Assembly (NCBI GenBank): GCA_964549625.1
Contig: CAZJVA010000007.1
Coordinates: 1-26,890, forward strand
From: UBA12474 sp964549625
Lineage (GTDB): Bacteria; Babelota; Babeliae; Babelales; Babelaceae
Length of the DNA stretch: 26,890 bases
Direction of reading: 5' to 3'
Within the stretch, counting starts at the first letter, position 1; the number at the start of each line of letters is the position of its first letter. The notes under the pieces are model-generated. The model saw only the letters and a list, made by a program, of their open reading frames with translations, did no database searches and was not told where the DNA came from. Positions 9,658 to 17,654 of the stretch are shown here, piece after piece. Position numbers and translations under genes: made by a program.

Positions 9658-9698
9658 AATAGTACAACGTGATTTAGTATACTGCACATTGTACTATT
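9658..9698. promoter_or_regulatory. 10-bp inverted repeat around a symmetrical -10-like element (alaS / barrel-gene divergent region)
   Basis: AATAGTACAA (9658-9667) and TTGTACTATT (9689-9698) are perfect inverted copies. At the centre is the palindrome AGTATACT (9676-9683), which reads TATACT on both strands and could be a shared -10 box. -35 boxes are not clear. E. coli AlaRS is known to repress its own gene by binding a palindrome at its promoter. Whether this repeat has that role is inference. It could instead bind a regulator of the operon that starts at 9719. Confidence 0.5.
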
Positions 9699-9718
9699 CA
9701 TAAAATGGGAACGTAGTA

Positions 9719-10996
9719 ATGAACAACAAGGTTTTTTTATTTTTGGCACTTATGCTGGTTGTAAGTGTTGGCGCAAATGCTGAACCTCAGGAAGTTTCTT
9801 GGTATGGTTTTATCGCGCCGGAATATGCCTATGATTCACGGCGTATGGTTGAGGCGCGTGATTATCATTACACATTATATCCCTACGATATTGATTGTAC
9901 ACAAGATGCTCGTGATGCTAATGATGTTCCGCAGTCGTCATTCACGCCGTTTAATGTGCGTTTTGGGTTGAAGACTAAGGGGTCAGGGGCGTTTGGAGCT
10001 GATGAGATAAAAACGTTTCTCGAAGTTGATTTTCGTGGCTGGGGAACAAATTCTGCGATGTTGCGATTGCGCAAAGCAATGATCATGTTCTGTAAAAACA
10101 AAATTGCGTATGTGTTTGGCCAAAATTACCACCCCTTTTCTGCTCCAACAACTTTTCCTAATGCGGTTAGTTATGGAAAAGGGGATCCGTATGATTCTGC
10201 GGTTTTTGTCCCTCAAGCAGGTGCCCTGTATTATTTGGGGGAAGAAGGCGACGAAACCAATCAGCTTGGGTTTTTTGTGTGGTCTTCTATGATGGGCGCT
10301 CGCTTGGACGGTCCGGAGGGGCGATCGAGTCGCTATATGCGTGAAGGGCTTTTTCCTGGGGCTCATATGCGTATTCAAGGAAAGGTAAAAGATATTTTAG
10401 TTGGGGCTTCGTTTGATGTTCGACCAGTTCGTCCGACGAGTAAAACGGCTGTTGGTGCAGCAGGATATTTCGAGGATGCAACCTTTTCTACGTATGCAGC
10501 AGCTATATACGCAGAAGGTCGTTTTGATTCAGGAGTGATCAAACTTCATGGAACATATAGCCGCGGGTATGAAGATCTTTACAGTATAGGTGGGTATGCG
10601 GTGCAATCACAAGATGATGTTACGCATCGACGAACATATGTTCCTCTGAAAACCTTAGTTGGATGGTTTGATTCGGAGTTTACGATCTCAAAGGTTGTTA
10701 AACCGGGGCTTTTTCTTGGAGCGGGCAAAAACTTTGGTGCAGGAGTCGGGTTATATCGACCATTGTTAGACGATCATACGCTGGGCAATCCTGTGATATA
10801 TGGCTCAGGATATACGATAGATCGGTTGTTTCGTGTTGCGCCGCGTATTTGGTTGGAGCGTGATGATGTTAGGGTTGGTATAGAGGCTGAGTGGAATCGT
10901 GCGTGGTATGGTGTTTTGGATAATCAGGCGCGGGTGGTATGTTCACATTCTGTTGATAGTTTGCGATTGCTCTGTGCCGTGTATTACCTGTTTTAG
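9719..10996 (+). CDS. Outer-membrane beta-barrel (porin-like) protein
   Basis: This 425-residue protein has a signal peptide (cleavage after VGANA, about residue 21). It then shows a long run of alternating polar/hydrophobic strands rich in Tyr, Gly and Arg, and ends in LRLLCAVYYLF. A terminal Phe preceded by alternating aromatic and hydrophobic residues is the signal read by the BamA machinery. No membrane helix follows the signal peptide. It is probably a porin or a related barrel that lets small solutes through the outer membrane. As the first gene of a closely packed set with ligand-gated channel homologues and binding-protein fusions, it may admit their ligand (inference). The ATG is weakly supported by GGGAACG 10 bases upstream. 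The specific porin family is not recognised. Confidence 0.8.
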   Translation: MNNKVFLFLALMLVVSVGANAEPQEVSWYGFIAPEYAYDSRRMVEARDYHYTLYPYDIDCTQDARDANDVPQSSFTPFNVRFGLKTKGSGAFGADEIKTFLEVDFRGWGTNSAMLRLRKAMIMFCKNKIAYVFGQNYHPFSAPTTFPNAVSYGKGDPYDSAVFVPQAGALYYLGEEGDETNQLGFFVWSSMMGARLDGPEGRSSRYMREGLFPGAHMRIQGKVKDILVGASFDVRPVRPTSKTAVGAAGYFEDATFSTYAAAIYAEGRFDSGVIKLHGTYSRGYEDLYSIGGYAVQSQDDVTHRRTYVPLKTLVGWFDSEFTISKVVKPGLFLGAGKNFGAGVGLYRPLLDDHTLGNPVIYGSGYTIDRLFRVAPRIWLERDDVRVGIEAEWNRAWYGVLDNQARVVCSHSVDSLRLLCAVYYLF

Positions 10997-11010
10997 TCTC
11001 GGGGGTGGTA

Positions 11011-12069
11011 GTGAAAAAATTTACAGCACATGCAATAGGATCAAATCAGCCCCCTGTTTCGATGGGGTTTCAGCTTTTAACAATGTTTTTGAGCATGCTT
11101 TTGATTGTGCTCATATTTTCTCAAGCGCTGGTGAGGTTGCCGCTTGAAGTTTTTCGGCCCCAGATAGAAGAGTTGACGCCTTTGCAAAGACAATTTGAGG
11201 GTAGTGATCCGGTAGAAATTTCAGTTGGCTTTTCTTTGCGGGATTTCCCTCTATTTAATATGCGCGAGGGCGAGTTTATCATAGACGTCTCGGTTTTTTT
11301 TGTTTTTGATCCCCGTTTAATTACTGTTGAACGCATTAGTGATTTTTCATTTCAGAACTCAGAGATTGTTTTGAAATCAGAACCCTTTGTTAAGCTAGAA
11401 GGAACAACAATCTTTTTGCGTTATGATGTGCGGTTAAAATTTGATTTCGATTTATATTACAAGCGATTTCCCTTTGAAGGCCATCGTCTTTCATTTGTTT
11501 TGACGCATCCTAATTTAACTCCAGAAGAAGTTGTTTATGCCTCAATGCGCCAAGATTTTGTGATTAATCCTTCGATTATTACGCCGGGTTGGCGGGCTGT
11601 TGACCGTCGAGTCAGTACCGGATACCAAGAGCGTGTGGTTAGCATTACTCCTGATGAGCGCGAGTTCGTTTTTTATTCTCCGAGTGCTTCTTTCAGCATA
11701 GATTTTGAACGGGTTGGTGTGCGGCAAAGTTTTACCATTTTTATTCCGCTTCTGCTTTTGTTTCTTATAGCATTGGTGACGCTTTCTTTTAATACTCGAA
11801 AGGGTCTTGAAACAACGGGAATAGGTCTTTCTGCTGCTGTTATTACCGCTCTTATTGGATATCGATTTGTTATTGAAAACATGTCACCCAAGGTTGGGTA
11901 TTTGCTGGTATCGGACTATGTTTTCTTGGTTTTTTTAGCGGTCGCGTGTTTGGTGTTTTTGGTTAATATTTTTTCTGCCTATGTGTCATCAAGTATGCAG
12001 CGGCTTATTTTGGTGTTGTTACATATCATTGTTGTGGGCAGTATTTGGTACTTTTTTTTGTTGTTTTAA
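11011..12069 (+). CDS. Pentameric ligand-gated ion channel (Cys-loop/pro-loop) homologue, copy A
   Basis: Family members are homopentamers with a beta-sandwich ligand domain outside the inner membrane and four helices per subunit. Here a cytoplasmic N-tail and a hydrophobic segment (about residues 19-40) precede about 200 residues of beta-rich sequence. This contains the loop FPFEGHR (153-159), equivalent to the [FY]P[FM][DE] core of the Cys-loop; the flanking cysteines are absent, as in bacterial members. M1 (about 241-259, FTIFIPLLLLFLIALV) begins with the usual IP. M2 (268-288) ends in VIENMSP, matching the VETNLP end of M2 in GLIC. GYLLVSDYVFLVF starts M3 (298-320). M4 ends the protein. 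GTG at 11011 is preferred over GTG 11005 because GGGGGTGG sits just upstream. Length is 352. Ligand and ion selectivity cannot be read from the sequence. Confidence 0.85.
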   Translation: MKKFTAHAIGSNQPPVSMGFQLLTMFLSMLLIVLIFSQALVRLPLEVFRPQIEELTPLQRQFEGSDPVEISVGFSLRDFPLFNMREGEFIIDVSVFFVFDPRLITVERISDFSFQNSEIVLKSEPFVKLEGTTIFLRYDVRLKFDFDLYYKRFPFEGHRLSFVLTHPNLTPEEVVYASMRQDFVINPSIITPGWRAVDRRVSTGYQERVVSITPDEREFVFYSPSASFSIDFERVGVRQSFTIFIPLLLLFLIALVTLSFNTRKGLETTGIGLSAAVITALIGYRFVIENMSPKVGYLLVSDYVFLVFLAVACLVFLVNIFSAYVSSSMQRLILVLLHIIVVGSIWYFFLLF

Positions 12070-12138
12070 AGGCTGTCCGAAATTCAGGCTTAATTGAAAT
12101 TAACAGAGCTGCTTGTGTGGCTTGAAAAAGGTGAAATT

Positions 12139-14385
12139 GTGGGACAAAAGAAAACGTTGGCCTTTTTGTTTGTTTGTGTGTTGATTCAAACATCTTCTCT
12201 TTGTGGAGCTGATTTTTCAAGTTTGCGTAAAATTGTTGATTTTTTTGGTAGTTTGCATGAAAATGTGCAGCTTCGTGAAACCGAGTCCTGGCTAGATCCT
12301 GATTATTCGCAGTTTTATCGAAAATTATTTGGGCAAAGCTCGGCAAGCGTGCTGGTAAATTGGCTTGCTTCTTGGAGACTGCGCTCAGAAGGCTTTTTGT
12401 CTCATGAAGATATTCTCAATGCTATTGCGCGCTTTAATCAGCGTCCCTATCAAAAATTACAAAAAGATGGTGATATCAGCACGCAAGTACTGCGTGTGAA
12501 GGAGCACGATAAGGTTTTTGTTTTCGGCGATTTGCATGGGGCTTTTCACTCGTTTCTTAGGAGCTTGCTGCGTTTTCTTGAGGATGGCGTTATTGATGAT
12601 TCGCTTAAGATACAGAGTCCAGATACCTATTTTGTTTTTCTTGGGGATTATTTAAATCGTTCACCTTATGGATTTCATCTTCTTACATTATTGCTTCACT
12701 TTGCAGCGCAAAACCCTGAGCAGGTTTTTCTGTTGCGCGGGCGACAAGAGACTGACCGTTATTGGGAGGGTTTTTTGGCTTCTCGTGTTTTTTTAAAGAT
12801 TATGTTTGGGATTCGGGATGAGGCGGATTTGCCTCTGGCTGTTGAGTTGAATAACGTGTTTGAGCGATTACCGCAGGCGCTAATCTTGGAGCATCAAGCA
12901 TCGGGCGAGAGGGTTGTTTGTGCGCATAATAATGTTCCTAAGAAAACGAGAGCGTTGCCTGATACTATTGCATTTTTATGTGGTGAAGATCGTCGAGGTG
13001 TTTGGTTAAATAGTGGTCTTGCTTTTCAGGAGTTTTTAGATGGGTCGGCGTGTTGGCGTCTTTTTTCTGCTCCAGTGCCATTATATGTTCGATATGGTGG
13101 GCTAGACAGAGACGCAGTATGTTTTCTCTCTGTAAATCAAAGCTTTGCGCGTAGTTTATTAGAGTGTTGGTATGCACTTCGTCTGAATGAGGCTGATCCT
13201 TTTGCCGTGACAAAAGACTCTTGGGAAAAAGAAGTTTTTAGTCTTGCGTATGGGCAAAAGATAATTGATACGAGCGATCAAGAGATCCTTGCGAATTCAC
13301 GGCCATATTATCTCTGTTCTTCGGGAGATTTAAGTTCGACTTTGCGTCGCACGACTCGTGGTTCAAAGCAGGGCGTCGAAGCCTGTTTTCGTGATGCTAA
13401 TCAGCGCGGAGGGGTGGGCTCATATCTTTTTCGGGTTGTTTTTTTAGATGACGAATATACGCCGCTCAAAATGAAAGAGAATGTGCGGATTTTGCGTGAT
13501 CGCTATGGAACAGATGCGTTGCTTGTGCCCCAGGGGTCTGCTCCAATACAGGAATTAATGCCCCAAATAGAGCGGGGTGATTTTTTTGTTTTTTTTCCAT
13601 ACACCGGAAGTGCCGCCTTTCGAAAACCAGGTATTGTTTCTATGATTCATGCCAGGCAGCCTTATTTTGATGAGTTAGAAAGGCTTTTGCGGCATTTCCA
13701 GGAAAAATATGAATCAAAAAAATTTGCACTAATCTATCAAAATGATGCGTTTGGTAGTCCGATAGCGCATCATGCTCAGGAATATTTGTTGAAAAATTAT
13801 TCTGGGGTCTCTGTTGAGTTGGTTCCATTTGCTCGCGGGCAGCTTTCAATGGAACAGCAGCTTGAGCAGTTGAAAAAGCATAATCCTGAATCTATTGGTT
13901 TTTTTATTACCAATCCTGCACAAATTAGCACGATTGTTTCCGATTTAGGTATTAATACGTTTATCGGGCGGCATATCTTTGCAATAGCTTTTGAAGAGTT
14001 TTTTGTGGAAGTAGCTGCACGGTGGGGTGTGAGCGCTATGTTTTCAAGTTCTTTTCAGCCGCCACGGCTTCGGCAGGGGCAATTAATGGAAGAGTTTTGT
14101 GCTTTGATGAATAAGTATTATTATCCGTTAAGTATTCCTGCGTACGAAGCTTTTTTTGCTTCGAAGCTTTTTTTAACTGGTATGCAGCGCTCTGAGCCTC
14201 CTATTACTTCACAAAAAATTTTACAGGCAATAGAACAGTTGTCAGGCAGAAGTTTTTATGGTCAAGAGATGCATTTTGATCCTGATATTCGTGGTTTTGT
14301 TTTGCCAATATGGATATTTGAGGAGGATGGAACGGTAAGTCCGGTTTTGGACAACCGAAAAGAACAAGACAATAGCACTATATAA
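12139..14385 (+). CDS. Exported PPP-phosphatase-like domain fused to a LivJ-type periplasmic binding domain, copy 1
   Basis: This 748-residue protein starts at GTG, with AAAGGTG 5 bases upstream. This gives a proper signal peptide (MGQKKTLAFLFVCVLIQTSS), whereas the longer frame from TTG 12094 does not. A helical region with WLDPDYS (about 51-57) precedes a PPP-type domain: GDLHG 130-134, GDYLNRS 169-175, LRGRQE 199-204 where PPP enzymes have RGNHE, a His in CAHNNVP (263), and FSAP 309-312. Asn and His of GNHE and the RAHQ segment are missing, so the second metal site and acid catalyst are lost. Residues about 390-748 match the Peripla_BP_6 pattern: SGDLSS, DANQRGG, LDDEYTP, VPQGSAP, YTGSAAFR, YQNDAFG. 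Role inferred: periplasmic ligand sensor, probably not an active phosphatase. Channel genes lie on both sides. Confidence 0.85.
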   Translation: MGQKKTLAFLFVCVLIQTSSLCGADFSSLRKIVDFFGSLHENVQLRETESWLDPDYSQFYRKLFGQSSASVLVNWLASWRLRSEGFLSHEDILNAIARFNQRPYQKLQKDGDISTQVLRVKEHDKVFVFGDLHGAFHSFLRSLLRFLEDGVIDDSLKIQSPDTYFVFLGDYLNRSPYGFHLLTLLLHFAAQNPEQVFLLRGRQETDRYWEGFLASRVFLKIMFGIRDEADLPLAVELNNVFERLPQALILEHQASGERVVCAHNNVPKKTRALPDTIAFLCGEDRRGVWLNSGLAFQEFLDGSACWRLFSAPVPLYVRYGGLDRDAVCFLSVNQSFARSLLECWYALRLNEADPFAVTKDSWEKEVFSLAYGQKIIDTSDQEILANSRPYYLCSSGDLSSTLRRTTRGSKQGVEACFRDANQRGGVGSYLFRVVFLDDEYTPLKMKENVRILRDRYGTDALLVPQGSAPIQELMPQIERGDFFVFFPYTGSAAFRKPGIVSMIHARQPYFDELERLLRHFQEKYESKKFALIYQNDAFGSPIAHHAQEYLLKNYSGVSVELVPFARGQLSMEQQLEQLKKHNPESIGFFITNPAQISTIVSDLGINTFIGRHIFAIAFEEFFVEVAARWGVSAMFSSSFQPPRLRQGQLMEEFCALMNKYYYPLSIPAYEAFFASKLFLTGMQRSEPPITSQKILQAIEQLSGRSFYGQEMHFDPDIRGFVLPIWIFEEDGTVSPVLDNRKEQDNSTI

Positions 14386-14398
14386 GGCGGAGTTGGTA

Positions 14399-15451
14399 AT
14401 GCGTACGTTAGTTTCTAAAGAGGCTGCAAATTACTATGTAGTTTCTCCTCTGTTTCAGATAGCTTCAATATTTTTGGTCATTCTTGCGCTTGGAGGTATG
14501 TTTATATACTCAGAACGTTTCGTGAAAATTAAGGACCAGTACGAAGAAGTGTTACCGCTAACACCCCAGAGAGCACTTGATTTTGGCGGCAGACCAGCTG
14601 AGGTACAAATAGGCTTTGCTATTCGGGATTTTCCCTTTTTTGATATGGCTAAAGGTGTTTTTTCCATTGATGTATCAACATATTTTTTGTTTGACCCACG
14701 GCTAGTTTCTGTTGATCGAATTGGCGATTTTTTGTTTAAGCGGGCAGCAATTATTTTTCGAAAAGATCCAATTATTAAAATCGTAGACGAAAAACTGTTT
14801 GTTCAATATGATTTGAGACTTAAGTTTGATGTAAGCCTTGATTATCAAGATTTTCCGTTTGATGGACATCGCATAAACTTTGTTTTATACCATCCGCGCT
14901 TGTCTCCTGGTGAGGTTTTTTATACTGCGGTTCGAAATGATTTTTTTATTAATTCTGCGATTGAGACTCCGGGTTGGGCGATTATAGATCGTCGAGTAAG
15001 TACGGGGTACGAAGAAGAGCGTCTGGTTGCTCAATCTGGATCTTCTGCGGCTTCTTTTCATCCAAGTGCAGTTTTTTCGGTTGATTTTGACCGAGTTGGG
15101 GCGCGCCACATTATGACCATGTTTATTCCATTGCTGCTTATTTTTTTTGTTGCGCTTTTAACGTTATCGCTAGATCCACTTTCTGGTACTCGTTCAACGA
15201 TGCTGTCTTTAGCGGCTGCCTCAATAACTGCTTTAATTACCTATCGGTTTGTCATAGAAAATATGTCTCCTGCGGTGGGGTATTTGTTGATAGTTGACTA
15301 TATATTTTTGGTCTTTTTGCTCCTCTGCTGCTTGGTGTTTTTTGTGACGATTTTCGGTGCGCGTATTTCGGCCTGGTATAAGAGCCTGATTGCCGCTTTT
15401 TTGCAGGCTTTTGTTGTTGCAACCTTTGCATACTTTTTCTTTTGGGCCTAA
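14399..15451 (+). CDS. Pentameric ligand-gated ion channel homologue, copy B
   Basis: This 350-residue paralogue of channel A is alike along its whole length. Shared stretches include GFxxRDFPxF, FDPRL, LRLKFD, TPGW, DRRVSTGY and YRFVIENMSP. The N-terminal hydrophobic segment is at about 20-38. The pro-loop core is FPFDGHR (152-158), with the canonical Asp where copy A has Glu. M1 is MFIPLLLIFFVALLTLS. M2 includes LSLAAASITALITYRF, and GYLLIVDYIFLVF begins M3. The pore-facing residues of M2 differ between copies (for example ALIT here, ALIG in copy A), so the two may form channels of different conductance or a mixed pentamer. ATG 14399 is chosen for the GGAG 6 bases upstream. The gap to the preceding stop is 13 bases. 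Confidence 0.85.
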   Translation: MRTLVSKEAANYYVVSPLFQIASIFLVILALGGMFIYSERFVKIKDQYEEVLPLTPQRALDFGGRPAEVQIGFAIRDFPFFDMAKGVFSIDVSTYFLFDPRLVSVDRIGDFLFKRAAIIFRKDPIIKIVDEKLFVQYDLRLKFDVSLDYQDFPFDGHRINFVLYHPRLSPGEVFYTAVRNDFFINSAIETPGWAIIDRRVSTGYEEERLVAQSGSSAASFHPSAVFSVDFDRVGARHIMTMFIPLLLIFFVALLTLSLDPLSGTRSTMLSLAAASITALITYRFVIENMSPAVGYLLIVDYIFLVFLLLCCLVFFVTIFGARISAWYKSLIAAFLQAFVVATFAYFFFWA

Positions 15452-15470
15452 TCACGTGAGGTAAAAAGGT

Positions 15471-17654
15471 ATGAAGCTATCCCATATATTTCTTTTGATG
15501 AGCGGACTTTGTTGTATTTTTTATCTTCGTAGTGATTCAGCAAACTTGGGGTATTATCGTTCTTTAATTGAGCGATTCCCTCGGTATTATGAGGAGGTTG
15601 CGCTAAACAATCTTTCCCAAGATCGCTTAGAACCTCTTTGGCGTATGATGCAGCGTGCTAATCATACTGGTCTGCTAACAAGTTTTTTTGGAGGAAGAAG
15701 CGCCGTTGATCTTAGTCGTTTAGCTGATCGTTTGGTAAGTTTGTCTAGTGGGCGTCTGAATATGCCCCAGTTGCGGCGCTATGCATATAAAAAAATTGCT
15801 GTTGGTCCTGAAGATACCATTATTACTATAGGTTCTCTTGGTGGCTCGCTATATTCGTTTGTTCAAATTCTTTTAGACCTTCTTTTGCGTGGTGTAATTG
15901 ATGAGGATCTTAAGCTACAAGATCCCCATGTTTATCTTGTTATTAATGGGGACTTTTCAGCACCCTCGCCATACTGGTTTTATGTACTTGACCTTATAGC
16001 CTCATTGCTCGAACAAAATCCTCAACAATGTCTTATTCTTAGAGGTCGTCTTGAACGGTTTTCTTATTGGCGTGGTATTGATACAGTTCGAAAATTTTTG
16101 AAAAGCTTTTCTTTGCGTTCATCGCAAGAAGAAATTCCCTATGCGGAAGAGTTGGACGCGTTTTTCAATAGTCTGCCTGATGTGCTGTGTATTCAAAATA
16201 AAAATTCTAAACAAGAGGTACTAATTACGCATCATCTTTTACCTGTTGATGATATAGGGCATCCATATATTTGCAGTTGGATATCTTCAGTTGAGGCGGT
16301 TTTTGGTGGGCGCTGTTCGCAAGGATTTGGGTTTTCGCGTTTTCGATCTGGGGTTGCTCAGTGGGGACTTTTTTCGGCACCTGATTTTGTTCGATCTAAC
16401 GAAATGAGCGGATACCTTGTTATTCCTGTTAAAAAAGACTTTGAGCAATTGGTGGGCTTGTATCGCTTTGCGTCTCGAAATAGCTTAGGTGTGCCGTTTA
16501 CTGAACGGCGATACGCGCTTTCTTATGGATTTGAGCTTAAGGGTTCTGAAGATGAAGCACGATTAGAAGGAGGCCAGCGTGAGTTTGTTTGTTCCTCAGC
16601 GGACTTATCCGGCGGGACTTCGCTGGTGGGAGATAGTCTTTCATTGGGTGTTGAAGCAGTTTTGTTGGATGCAAATGAGCGCGGAAGTTGTTTTCCCATT
16701 TTGTTTAGACACGTTGTCTTTGATGATCGGTATATCCCGTCCATCACAAGAAAAAACGTTACTCGCTTTATTAAAGAATACGGGGCGACATATCTCCTTG
16801 CTCCTCAGGGGTCTCCAACGTTATCGTCATACATTTCACTGGTAGAACAAAAAAAACTTGCCGTTCTTTTTACTGAGTCTGGGGCAACACAGTTTCGAAA
16901 TCCTAATATTCCTTATATCGTTAATCTGCGTCCATCGTTTGCGCGTGAAGTTGATCAGTTGCTTGATTATGTTTTTTCACGATATCAAGTCAAAAGGTTT
17001 GCAGTTGTTTATCAGGCAGATGCTTTTGGTACGCCTTTAATGGGCGCGACTCAGCAATATTTGCAAAAAAAAGCATCAGATGTAGAGTTGGTCGCTTTGC
17101 CCTATGTGCGTGGGCAGGCCTCTTTTGTTGATATGAATGAGCTTGTTAAGGCTTCTAATGCAGAAGCGATTGCATATTTTATAACCTCCAGTGGTCCAGC
17201 TCAGGGCTTTTTTGGTGGTGACATGACGGTCTTTCTCAAAGGACGCCGTGTGCTTTTGGTTTTGGTGGATGAGTCGATAATACGCACCCTAGATCGTTTT
17301 GGCGTTGCGTCCATTTATTCTTCAAGTGTGCCTAATCCGCTTCATTCTAATATCCCTATGGTTGCGCGGTATCGCCAATATTTTTCGCAAAGTAGGCGCT
17401 CTTTTTCGACACATTCGCTTTTAGGTTTTATTTCTGGTGAACTTTTTGTGCGCGGGGTACAGCAGCTTGTAAAAGAACAAAAGGCGATTAATGGTGCCGA
17501 GTGTGTTGCATTATTTGAGAAGTACCAAGGGGTGGATATTCTTGGAATGACTTTTTCTTTTGACCCTCAAATTCGTTCTTTTGTGCTTCCTGTTTGGATT
17601 CATCAGGAAGATGGGCTATGGATTTCATCACTTGATGTGGGGGGAGCGGTATGA
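15471..17654 (+). CDS. Exported PPP-like/periplasmic binding fusion, copy 2 (active site eroded)
   Basis: This 727-residue protein has a signal peptide (MKLSHIFLLMSGLCCIFYL). It has the same architecture as copies 1 and 3, but its phosphatase-like motifs are the most decayed: GSLGG (121-125) replaces GDLHG, GDFSAPS (160-166) replaces GDYLNRS, and LRGRLE (190-195) replaces LRGRQE. The His of THHLLP (254) and FSAP (301-304) remain. Asp and His of the first metal site are therefore gone and catalysis is very unlikely. The binding domain (about 373-727) is well kept, with SADLSGG, DANERG, FDDRY, APQGSPT, ESGATQFR and YQADAFG. The conserved WLDPD element of the other copies is changed to RLEPL. 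Its stop overlaps the next start (ATGA), implying coupled translation. It may act as a non-catalytic partner in a complex with copies 1 and 3 (inference). Confidence 0.83.
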   Translation: MKLSHIFLLMSGLCCIFYLRSDSANLGYYRSLIERFPRYYEEVALNNLSQDRLEPLWRMMQRANHTGLLTSFFGGRSAVDLSRLADRLVSLSSGRLNMPQLRRYAYKKIAVGPEDTIITIGSLGGSLYSFVQILLDLLLRGVIDEDLKLQDPHVYLVINGDFSAPSPYWFYVLDLIASLLEQNPQQCLILRGRLERFSYWRGIDTVRKFLKSFSLRSSQEEIPYAEELDAFFNSLPDVLCIQNKNSKQEVLITHHLLPVDDIGHPYICSWISSVEAVFGGRCSQGFGFSRFRSGVAQWGLFSAPDFVRSNEMSGYLVIPVKKDFEQLVGLYRFASRNSLGVPFTERRYALSYGFELKGSEDEARLEGGQREFVCSSADLSGGTSLVGDSLSLGVEAVLLDANERGSCFPILFRHVVFDDRYIPSITRKNVTRFIKEYGATYLLAPQGSPTLSSYISLVEQKKLAVLFTESGATQFRNPNIPYIVNLRPSFAREVDQLLDYVFSRYQVKRFAVVYQADAFGTPLMGATQQYLQKKASDVELVALPYVRGQASFVDMNELVKASNAEAIAYFITSSGPAQGFFGGDMTVFLKGRRVLLVLVDESIIRTLDRFGVASIYSSSVPNPLHSNIPMVARYRQYFSQSRRSFSTHSLLGFISGELFVRGVQQLVKEQKAINGAECVALFEKYQGVDILGMTFSFDPQIRSFVLPVWIHQEDGLWISSLDVGGAV

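Noticed and set aside
9631..9687. Extension of AlaRS by 19 residues upstream of ATG 9630
   Set aside because: The added residues resemble nothing in the family and would cross the central palindrome's vicinity; family similarity begins at MKSREIRQKF.
12094..12138. Longer N-terminus of fusion copy 1 from TTG 12094
   Set aside because: The extension places charged residues before the signal peptide and has no ribosome binding site; GTG 12139 has one and starts a standard signal peptide.
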